A DNA stretch of 7,982 nucleotides, taken from Paracoccaceae bacterium (GTDB lineage Bacteria; Pseudomonadota; Alphaproteobacteria; Rhodobacterales; Rhodobacteraceae). The notes beneath the pieces were generated by a model. It saw only the letters and a program-made list of their open reading frames with translations, was not told the origin of the DNA and searched no databases. The stretch covers positions 1-7,982 of the forward strand of contig WTIQ01000100.1 in the NCBI GenBank assembly GCA_011525185.1. Direction: 5' to 3'. The first letter of the stretch is position 1. Each line of letters begins with the position of its first letter. This document shows positions 1 to 5,132 of the stretch, piece after piece. The position numbers were made by a program, and so were the translations under genes.

Positions 1-2064
1 GCAGATGCCGAGCGCAAGGCAGCCGAGCAAGCTCCTTCAGCCAAGGCCGAGACATCTGCTCCTCAACGTGCGCCGCAAAAGGCAGCACCTCAACCAACAT
101 CGCGCAAGAAAGAGCGCGAAGCAGAGCAAGATCGTCGCTCTAACAAAGGTCGCGATGACAACCGCCGCTCAGGCAAGTTGACACTGACGCAAGCTCTATC
201 TGGTGAAGGCGGGCGGCAGAGATCCATGGCATCTATGCGCCGTCAACAAGAGCGAGCGCGCCAAAAAGCGATGGGCGCTGAAAGCCAAGATCGTGAAAAA
301 ATTGTGCGCGAGGTGCAATTGCCCGAGGCAATTACGGTATCTGAACTGGCCAACCGAATGGCAGAGCGCTCTGCTGAGGTCGTGAAATCATTGATGAAAA
401 TGGGGATGATGGTTACGCAAAACCAGACCATTGATGCCGATACAGCTGAGCTTATCATCGATGAATTTGGTCACAAAGCGGTTCGCGTGTCTGATTCGGA
501 TGTCGAAGATGTGATTGATGACACCGTTGATGATGAAACAAATCTCAAACCTAGGCCACCTGTGATAACAATCATGGGTCACGTGGACCACGGTAAAACA
601 TCACTGTTGGATGCCATTCGCAAAACCAAAGTTGTTCAAGGCGAGGCGGGCGGTATTACCCAACACATTGGTGCGTATCAGGTGAAAACATCTGGTGGAG
701 CGGTTCTGTCCTTTTTGGATACGCCAGGCCATGCGGCCTTTACCTCTATGCGTGCACGGGGTGCGCAGGTGACGGATATCGTCGTTTTGGTTGTTGCGGC
801 TGACGATAGCGTTATGCCTCAAACGATTGAGGCCATTAACCACGCTAAAGCGGCCAAAGTGCCGTTGATTGTTGCCATTAACAAAATTGATCGTCCTGCC
901 GCTGATCCAGACAAAGTGCGCGCCGAGCTTCTTCAGCATGAGGTGATCGTGGAACAGATGTCGGGCGAAGTGCAGGATGTTGAGGTTTCCGCGATCACGG
1001 GGCAGGGTCTTGATGACCTTCTGGAAGCTATTGCTCTGCAAGCAGAGATCTTGGAATTACAAGCCAATCCAGACCGCTCTGCACAAGGGGCTGTGATCGA
1101 GGCGCAATTGGATGTGGGGCGTGGTCCCGTTGCAACGGTTCTCGTCCAAAAAGGGACACTCAAGCAGGGCGATATTTTCGTTGTTGGGGAACAATGGGGT
1201 AAAGTCCGGGCTCTGGTTGATGACAAAGGTGGTCGGGTGAAAGCCGCAGGCCCATCGGTTCCTGTTGAGGTTCTTGGTCTAAACGGAACACCAGAAGCTG
1301 GCGATGTTTTGAACGTGGTGGATACAGAAGCCCAAGCTCGAGAAATTGCAACCTATCGTGAGAACCTAGCAAAAGAAAAACGCGCTGCCGCTGGTGCAGC
1401 CACGACGCTTGAACAGTTGATGGCTAAGGCGAAAGAAGATGAGAATGTCTCAGAGCTACCTATTTTGGTTAAGGCCGATGTACAGGGGTCGGCCGAAGCG
1501 ATTATTCAGGCAATGGAGAAAATTGGCAACGCAGAGGTTCGCGTGCGGGTTCTTCACTCGGGTGTGGGGGCCATCACGGAGACCGACGTCGGCTTGGCAG
1601 AAGCCTCTGGCGCGCCTGTTATAGGGTTTAATGTGCGTGCAAATGCCTCTGCACGTAACACTGCCAATCAAAAGGGTGTGGAAATTCGCTATTATTCTGT
1701 CATCTATGACCTTGTTGATGATGTGAAAGCAGCGGCAAGCGGTCTCTTAAGTGCTGAAATCCGCGAGAACTTTATCGGATATGCCCAGATTAAAGAGGTC
1801 TTTAAGGTCTCTGGCGTCGGAAAGGTCGCTGGCTGTCTTGTGACTGAAGGGGTGGCGCGGCGTAGTGCTGGTGTCCGTCTCTTGCGCGACAGTGTCGTTA
1901 TTCATGAGGGCACGCTGAAAACGCTCAAGCGCTTCAAAGATGAAGTGCCAGAGGTCCAATCTGGACAAGAATGCGGCATGGCCTTTGAAAATTATGACGA
2001 CATTCGCGCGGATGATGTGATCGAAATCTTTGAGCGCCAAGAGGTTAAACGCGTTCTTGATTAA
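1..2064 (+). CDS. infB: Translation initiation factor IF-2, 3' portion (5' end outside window)
   Basis: IF-2 is the GTPase that places formyl-methionyl tRNA in the P site of the 30S subunit and promotes 50S joining. The frame is open from base 1 and gives 687 residues to the TAA at 2062-2064; the true start is upstream. The first ~75 visible residues are charged and Ala/Glu/Lys/Arg-rich, as in the variable IF-2 N-terminus. An IF2_N module follows (about 301-504). The G domain has all five motifs: GHVDHGKT (577-600), GGITQHIG (649-672), DTPGH (718-732), NKID (880-891) and SAITG (988-1002). Then come beta-barrel domain II (about 1087-1320), a helical linker, domain III (about 1440-1700) and the fMet-tRNA-binding C-terminal domain (about 1780-2055) containing GQECGMAFENYDD. 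A TTG at 178 could be called as a start, but it lacks a clear ribosome-binding site and would discard coding sequence in the same frame. No frameshift is seen. Confidence 0.97.
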   Translation, partial: ADAERKAAEQAPSAKAETSAPQRAPQKAAPQPTSRKKEREAEQDRRSNKGRDDNRRSGKLTLTQALSGEGGRQRSMASMRRQQERARQKAMGAESQDREKIVREVQLPEAITVSELANRMAERSAEVVKSLMKMGMMVTQNQTIDADTAELIIDEFGHKAVRVSDSDVEDVIDDTVDDETNLKPRPPVITIMGHVDHGKTSLLDAIRKTKVVQGEAGGITQHIGAYQVKTSGGAVLSFLDTPGHAAFTSMRARGAQVTDIVVLVVAADDSVMPQTIEAINHAKAAKVPLIVAINKIDRPAADPDKVRAELLQHEVIVEQMSGEVQDVEVSAITGQGLDDLLEAIALQAEILELQANPDRSAQGAVIEAQLDVGRGPVATVLVQKGTLKQGDIFVVGEQWGKVRALVDDKGGRVKAAGPSVPVEVLGLNGTPEAGDVLNVVDTEAQAREIATYRENLAKEKRAAAGAATTLEQLMAKAKEDENVSELPILVKADVQGSAEAIIQAMEKIGNAEVRVRVLHSGVGAITETDVGLAEASGAPVIGFNVRANASARNTANQKGVEIRYYSVIYDLVDDVKAAASGLLSAEIRENFIGYAQIKEVFKVSGVGKVAGCLVTEGVARRSAGVRLLRDSVVIHEGTLKTLKRFKDEVPEVQSGQECGMAFENYDDIRADDVIEIFERQEVKRVLD

Positions 2065-2137
2065 GTGATGCGCTCCAGTGGGCATATATTTTAAAGATCG
2101 AACGCTCTGAAACCTAAAGTATTTCAGCATTTGCCCG

Positions 2138-2157
2138 CCTGTCACACGGTGTGCAGG
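2138..2157. repeat. Hairpin-forming inverted repeat downstream of infB
   Basis: CCTG-t-CACA pairs with TGTG-CAGG around a CGG triloop, an 8-bp stem with one bulged T. The same bases have alternatives: GTGTG (2149-2153) can pair with CACAC (2166-2170), and GCCTGT (2137-2142) can pair perfectly with ACAGGC (2169-2174). The structures are partly mutually exclusive. No T-run follows, so it is not an ordinary intrinsic terminator. It could stabilise the 3' end of the infB transcript or belong to a small RNA; neither is shown. Confidence 0.45.
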
Positions 2158-2242
2158 TTCGGATACACACAGGCCGGTACGTGCTGCAAACGATGCATGA
2201 GTGTCGAAAACAATGCCGTAATTCAGCGTTATTCATAACCGA

Positions 2243-2269
2243 GGTTGAGTGAGAGCGTGTCATTCAACT
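2243..2269. repeat. Hairpin-forming inverted repeat, 10-bp stem
   Basis: GTTGAGTGA (2244-2252) pairs with TCATTCAAC (2260-2268) across a 7-base loop. It has one internal G-U wobble, and an outer wobble extends the stem to ten pairs. No T-run follows on the plus strand. Function is unknown; 3'-end protection of the infB transcript or a small-RNA stem are possibilities. Confidence 0.45.
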
Positions 2270-2303
2270 CCGATGGACTGTGACATGCTTTATGGGAGAC
2301 AGA

Positions 2304-2328
2304 AGTGATTTTGATCTCAAAATTCACT
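2304..2328. repeat. Near-perfect 25-base palindrome
   Basis: AGTGATTTTGA (2304-2314) is the reverse complement of TCAAAATTCACT (2317-2328) except for one extra T in the right arm; the centre is TC. It is AT-rich with almost no loop, which fits a DNA-level dyad (protein-binding site) better than a terminator. It overlaps the GTG start of the possible short ORF at 2305, so if transcribed it could also sequester that start. Confidence 0.45.
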
Positions 2329-2391
2329 CAGCATTATAAAGACCTCTGCAGAAAGCTACTCCCATTGGACAATGAGGATATCGCCTGCTGA
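2305..2391 (+). CDS. Possible 28-codon ORF or gene remnant, unrecognised
   Basis: A GTG at 2305 is preceded by GGGAG (2294-2298) with a 6-base gap, a good Shine-Dalgarno arrangement. It opens a frame of 28 codons ending at TGA (2389-2391). The same frame continues for 15 more codons to a second TGA (2437-2439). The stretch RKLLPLDNEDIA, then WGRPA after the first stop, loosely recalls the 'LLxLDxEDRxxRFG' region of some GNAT acetyltransferases. It could therefore be a decayed gene, but this is impression only. It may equally be a chance ORF. The start overlaps a 25-base palindrome. Confidence 0.2.
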   Translation: MILISKFTQHYKDLCRKLLPLDNEDIAC

Positions 2392-2401
2392 TGGGGCAGG
2401 C
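2383..2401. repeat. GC-rich hairpin near the 3' end of mutT
   Basis: GCCTGC (2383-2388) pairs with GCAGGC (2396-2401), a perfect 6-bp stem with a 7-base loop. An overlapping GGCC-agcgc-GGCC (2399-2411) is followed on the plus strand by TTATTAT. It lies between the converging infB and mutT transcripts and is the most GC-rich hairpin of the gap, so it may help end one of them. Neither strand has a proper T-run next to it, hence the low confidence as a terminator. Confidence 0.3.
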
Positions 2402-2487
2402 CAGCGCGGCCTTATTATGCCTTCAGATGGAATGTTTGAGCGATCGTTTTTTATCGTGCAAAGGTCATTCTTAGCTGGTTTTTACGC

Positions 2488-2886
2488 TTACACCCAATCT
2501 CGCAGGATGGGGATCAGCGGGAGGTCGGCAGGAGGCATTGGATAATCCCACATGTCTTTTGGAAATACCCATTTTAGGGTTTGGCCCTCTTTAGGATGCG
2601 CTATGTCCACCCATTTTCGGCAAATTAACAGCGGCAGCAGAAGGTGAAATGTTTCATAGGTATAGCTGGCAAAGCTCAGGGGCGCCAAGCAGCTGTCCCA
2701 TGTTTCAATCCCAAGCTCTTCGTGTAGCTCCCGGATGAGGGCCGTTTCTGGTGTCTCACCCGTTTCGACTTTTCCACCTGGAAATTCCCATAGCCCCGCC
2801 ATGGACTTACCTTCAGGTCTTTGCGCTAAGAGAACGCGCCCGTCTTTGTCGACCAAGGCAACAGCGCTCACAAGGATAATATTCAT
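2488..2886 (-). CDS. mutT: MutT-type Nudix hydrolase (probable 8-oxo-dGTP diphosphatase)
   Basis: This 132-residue protein has the length of MutT enzymes, which hydrolyse 8-oxo-dGTP to the monophosphate and pyrophosphate in the cytoplasm and so prevent A:T to C:G transversions. The Nudix box is complete at residues 38-60: G38-x5-E44-x7-R52-E53-L54-x-E56-E57-x-G59-I60, which supplies the Mg2+-binding glutamates. The preceding LLAQRPEGKSMAGLWEFPGG (residues 19-38) is the typical MutT lead-in, and a WVFPKDMWDYPMPPAD segment near the C-terminus fits the family. The ATG at 2886 overlaps the argJ TGA by four bases (ATGA), and no good ribosome-binding site precedes it, so translation is probably coupled to argJ. 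It is the last gene of the operon; no clear terminator follows. Substrate specificity cannot be proven from sequence; another nucleoside triphosphate is the alternative. Confidence 0.88.
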   Translation of the reverse strand: MNIILVSAVALVDKDGRVLLAQRPEGKSMAGLWEFPGGKVETGETPETALIRELHEELGIETWDSCLAPLSFASYTYETFHLLLPLLICRKWVDIAHPKEGQTLKWVFPKDMWDYPMPPADLPLIPILRDWV

Positions 2887-4115
2887 GAGCGATAATCTGC
2901 GTTAATTGAAATATATTGATGCGTCAGATCACAGGTCCAAACGGTTGCTTCGGCCTTTCCAATGCCCACGTCAACCGTGATCGCTATTTCATCGTTATCT
3001 TTCATGTAGGATGCACCAAGTGTTTCTGTGTAGGTCTCACAAACCCATCCTTGATCTGCGACGAGAATATCGCCAAACCATATCTTTAAAGCATCTCTAT
3101 CTGCGGCCGCGCCCGACTTGCCAATAGCCATGACGATGCGGCCCCAATTCGGGTCTGCACCTGCAATCGCTGTTTTTACAAGTGGAGAATTGGCAATCGC
3201 TTTTGCGTGGGTTTTGGCCTCTTTGTCATTTGCAGCACCCGTGACCGTGACGCGCACAAATTTGCTGGCACCTTCCCCATCACGCACGATTTGATGGGCA
3301 AGGTCTTGCATTACGCCGTGTAATCCCGCCCCAAAGTCGGGATCGCCCAAAGCAATCGAAACGCCAGAGGCACCTGTCGCAGCCAGAAGGACTGTATCAG
3401 ATGTTGAGGTATCACTATCCACTGTGATGGCGTTGAAGGTTTTCTCTGTGCATGCACTTAAATAGTGCTGCAACACATCCTGCTCGATATCTGCATCCGT
3501 AAAAATGTAGGCAAGCATTGTGGCCATATGCGGCTCAATCATCCCCGAACCCTTTGCAATACCGGCGATCGTGATTGGACCACTGGGCGTTTCAATCCGC
3601 GTATATGCTCCTTTTGCAAAGGTATCGGTTGTCCTAATCGCTTGCGCGGCGGCTTCCAGTGAGTCTTGTGACAAAGCGCTTAGGAGTGTGGGAAAAGTCT
3701 CAATTATTTTCCCATGATCCAATGGTTCACCAATCACGCCCGTTGACGACGTGAAAATGCGACTGGTTGGTATATCCAGTTGTGCTGCGAGGTCTTTGGA
3801 AAGGGCATCAACAGACTTTTGCCCTGCTATTCCAGTGAACGCATTTGCATTGCCTGCGTTTACAAGGATCGCAGCGCCTGCATCAGAAGACTGGGTGATC
3901 TTGTTTTGACAATCCAGCACAGATGCCGACCGCGTTGCCGAGGTTGTGAATACGCCAGCAATGCGTGTTCCTGCTGTAAGCCTTGCCAGCATAACATCGT
4001 CCCGACCCTTATATTTCAATCCTGAATTTGCAGTTGCAAATTCTACCCCCTTGATGGGCCCTGTGTCAGGGAAGGCCGCTGGAGCAAGCGGTGATACGGG
4101 CAAGGGTGCACTCAT
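2883..4115 (-). CDS. argJ: Bifunctional glutamate N-acetyltransferase / ornithine acetyltransferase
   Basis: ArgJ transfers the acetyl group of N-acetylornithine to glutamate, releasing ornithine and regenerating N-acetylglutamate: the cyclic arginine pathway in the cytoplasm. The 410 residues match the family. Visible motifs are NAGNANAFTG (86-95), the oxyanion-hole region TSSTGVIG (122-129), and KGSGMIEPHMATMLA (188-202), where the precursor cleaves itself between Ala198 and Thr199, Thr199 becoming the beta-subunit nucleophile. Further motifs are DGEGASKF (279-286), ADPNWGR (320-326) and the C-terminal DLTHQYISINADYRS. Some family members also use acetyl-CoA for the first step; this cannot be decided here. 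The ATG at 4115 overlaps the TGA of the upstream isomerase gene by four bases, and mutT starts over its own TGA, so it is the translationally coupled middle gene of the operon. Nothing is truncated. Confidence 0.96.
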   Translation of the reverse strand: MSAPLPVSPLAPAAFPDTGPIKGVEFATANSGLKYKGRDDVMLARLTAGTRIAGVFTTSATRSASVLDCQNKITQSSDAGAAILVNAGNANAFTGIAGQKSVDALSKDLAAQLDIPTSRIFTSSTGVIGEPLDHGKIIETFPTLLSALSQDSLEAAAQAIRTTDTFAKGAYTRIETPSGPITIAGIAKGSGMIEPHMATMLAYIFTDADIEQDVLQHYLSACTEKTFNAITVDSDTSTSDTVLLAATGASGVSIALGDPDFGAGLHGVMQDLAHQIVRDGEGASKFVRVTVTGAANDKEAKTHAKAIANSPLVKTAIAGADPNWGRIVMAIGKSGAAADRDALKIWFGDILVADQGWVCETYTETLGASYMKDNDEIAITVDVGIGKAEATVWTCDLTHQYISINADYRS

Positions 4116-4963
4116 TCGTCGTCCAGTAGATCAGAATTGGTCATGAGGTTAGGGTCAAGATTATTGTATTCGAAAGTAAAGACGCCATCCCCCTTAAGCA
4201 AGGCGTCTAAGCGTTCGTCAACCACTTTTTGTTCCAGTTCTTCCCGCAGCGACGCTTGTGCGTCTTCAAAGGCAGGCGCCCCGATTGTGCGTGTGTCATT
4301 TAAGCGTATGACATGCCATCCAAAGTCTGTTTTTACAGGGCCAGAGATCGCTTCTTTTTCCATTTCTACTACGGCTTTTTCAAAGGAAGGCACCATACGA
4401 CCTTCTCCGAACCAGCCCAAGTTTCCGCCATTTGGTCCTGAAGGTCCCGTTGAATGGGCCATCGCCAACTCGGCGAAATCTGCGCCTTCGTTCAGCCTTT
4501 TGATAAGATTAAGGGCCTCTTCCTCTGTTTCAATTAAAATGTGGGACGCATTATATTCAACCTTGGGAGGGCTGTTTGCATATTTCTCATCATACGCTGC
4601 CTTGAGCGCCTCTTGAGTCACGTTTTCTTCAATCAGTTTGCCAAGAGCGGCTTGTGCGCGATGCAAGCGCCGGTCATTTTCCAGCGATATTTTTGTCCGC
4701 TGGCTGTCTTCTTCGTCAAGCATTTGAGAGAGGAGTGTCTGACGCACCAATTGATCACCGATTCCCTCAAAGAGCTGGTCAATCGGAATTGATTTATATT
4801 GCTCGGGCAAAGTTTCATACATCAAGATCATATGACCCAAGGTAATTGCCTCGCCATTCACGTCGTGAATAGGTGTGTTTGCATCTATTGTATTTTCTGC
4901 TGCAAGCGGCAGCGCAGCGACAAGCGCAGTGCAGCTGAGAAGCGGTTTCAAAAATTTTCGCAT
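4112..4963 (-). CDS. Exported parvulin-type peptidyl-prolyl cis-trans isomerase
   Basis: This 283-residue protein should speed prolyl isomerisation and assist folding of exported proteins in the periplasm. Residues 1-22 form a Sec-type signal peptide: a basic start (MRKFLK), a hydrophobic core and a small-residue end (PLAA, cleavage likely after Ala22). An LLSC at residues 8-11 resembles a lipobox but lies too early. A SurA_N-like helical region (about 25-130) precedes the PpiC/rotamase domain at about 135-223, with the typical ASHIL (His141), GPNGGNLGWFGEGRMVPSFE (177-196) and GPVKTDFGWHVIRL (208-221, His217). The tail is acidic. Only one rotamase domain is present, unlike SurA, so PrsA/PpiC-like is the better description. 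It is the first gene of the operon with argJ and mutT, diverges from secA, and its ATG has a good ribosome-binding site; SecA probably exports it. Confidence 0.92.
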   Translation of the reverse strand: MRKFLKPLLSCTALVAALPLAAENTIDANTPIHDVNGEAITLGHMILMYETLPEQYKSIPIDQLFEGIGDQLVRQTLLSQMLDEEDSQRTKISLENDRRLHRAQAALGKLIEENVTQEALKAAYDEKYANSPPKVEYNASHILIETEEEALNLIKRLNEGADFAELAMAHSTGPSGPNGGNLGWFGEGRMVPSFEKAVVEMEKEAISGPVKTDFGWHVIRLNDTRTIGAPAFEDAQASLREELEQKVVDERLDALLKGDGVFTFEYNNLDPNLMTNSDLLDDE

Positions 4964-4967
4964 CTTT

Positions 4968-4973
4968 CTCCCT
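4968..4973 (-). promoter_or_regulatory. Ribosome-binding site of the isomerase gene
   Basis: On the minus strand AGGGAG stands four bases (AAAG) before the ATG at 4963. This supports that start and marks the isomerase gene as the independently initiated first cistron, in contrast to argJ and mutT, which start within ATGA overlaps. Confidence 0.7.
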
Positions 4974-4995
4974 ATGATTTCCTATCGAGGGCCGC

Positions 4996-5073
4996 GTGAG
5001 CACGTTGACACTCATGCATCAGCTGCTTACATCCCTTTCAGTCATACGTTTTCAACCAATACCTATTGTTTGA
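4996..5073 (+). CDS. Possible 25-codon leader ORF upstream of secA
   Basis: A GTG at 4996 is preceded by GAGGG (4987-4991) four bases away and opens 25 codons ending at TGA 5071-5073; an in-frame ATG at 5014 gives 19 codons. The predicted peptide is fairly hydrophobic and ends SLSVIRFQPIPIV. Its last codons run through the palindrome at 5052-5073, so a ribosome there would disrupt that structure just upstream of the terminator-like hairpin. Against it: the candidate secA -35 (5005-5010) lies inside the ORF, so that promoter would not transcribe it. I recognise no known arrest or leader peptide. A chance ORF is the default view. Confidence 0.2.
   Translation: MSTLTLMHQLLTSLSVIRFQPIPIV
5005..5033 (+). 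promoter_or_regulatory. Candidate sigma-70-type promoter for secA
   Basis: TTGACA at 5005-5010 is a perfect -35 hexamer. A 17-base spacer leads to TACATC (5028-5033), a weak -10 that keeps the T, A and A at three consensus positions. Transcription would begin near 5040 and give a leader of about 90 bases before the secA ATG. The -35 overlaps a 14-mer (5007-5020) that recurs inverted at 2192-2205. Alphaproteobacterial -10 elements are often poorly conserved, so the position is tentative. Confidence 0.35.
5052..5073. repeat. Imperfect palindrome in the secA leader
   Basis: TCAACCAATA (5052-5061) pairs with TATTGTTTGA (5064-5073) at nine of ten positions around a CC centre. It lies between the candidate secA promoter and the secA ribosome-binding site. 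It may be an operator for a dimeric regulator of either divergent gene. As RNA it would need a few central pairs opened to form a loop, and it would then be the first stem of the secA leader. Confidence 0.4.
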
Positions 5074-5095
5074 GGCGGCTAAGGGCAAGATCGGT

Positions 5096-5118
5096 TGCGG
5101 AATGTCGCCGCATTTTTT
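5096..5118 (+). terminator. Terminator-like hairpin in the secA leader (possible attenuator)
   Basis: TGCGG (5096-5100) pairs with CCGCA (5108-5112) across a 7-base loop and is followed directly by six T (5113-5118), the pattern of a short intrinsic terminator. It ends only 14 bases before the secA ATG. No gene on the plus strand ends here, so a terminator would act on the secA leader itself. GCGGC at 5075-5079 is an exact complement of GCCGC at 5107-5111 and could form a competing, antiterminator-like pairing. The stem has only five pairs, so termination may be weak or absent. Confidence 0.35.
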
Positions 5119-5124
5119 GAGAGT

Positions 5125-5132
5125 AGGGTGAG
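5125..5132 (+). promoter_or_regulatory. Ribosome-binding site of secA
   Basis: AGGGTGAG directly precedes the ATG at 5133 and contains GGTGA, complementary to the 16S rRNA 3' end. Together with the family-typical N-terminus starting at this ATG it fixes the secA start. It lies 6 bases downstream of the T-run of the terminator-like hairpin. Confidence 0.6.

Larger units (their letters stand above)
2065..2487. other. Convergent intergenic region, 423 bases, hairpin-rich
   Basis: This gap lies between the 3' ends of infB (+) and mutT (-) and should contain both transcription ends. I see no conserved gene and no classical intrinsic terminator (GC-rich hairpin plus T-run) on either strand. It does hold several inverted repeats: 2107-2127, 2138-2157 (with competing pairing to 2174), 2243-2269, 2304-2328 and 2383-2401. 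One short ORF with a good ribosome-binding site (2305-2391) is listed separately. Termination may be Rho-dependent or use one of the imperfect hairpins. Confidence 0.6.

Noticed and set aside
178..180. TTG at 178 as the infB start
   Set aside because: The frame is open to base 1 with typical IF-2 N-terminal composition, and no clear ribosome-binding site precedes the TTG; the gene is simply cut by the window edge.
601..1041. 146-codon minus-strand ORF inside infB
   Set aside because: It is antisense to the conserved IF-2 G domain and is a reading-frame shadow with no recognisable protein character.
2134..2178. tRNA-Asp-like pieces (CCTGTCAC resembling a GTC anticodon loop, and GGTTCGGAT resembling a T-loop)
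   Set aside because: The flanking bases do not form a proper 5-bp anticodon stem, no D-arm or acceptor stem is found, and the spacing is wrong for a tRNA or an obvious remnant.
4137..4616. 159-codon plus-strand ORF antisense to the isomerase gene
   Set aside because: The opposite strand encodes a clear rotamase domain in a coupled operon; this frame is low-complexity, Ser-rich and unlike any family I know.
4974..5120. 48-codon plus-strand frame (ATG 4974 to TGA 5118-5120) ending 12 bases before secA
   Set aside because: No ribosome-binding site precedes the ATG (the bases there are pyrimidine-rich, being the complement of the isomerase gene's site), and the peptide shows no secretion-monitor or arrest features.
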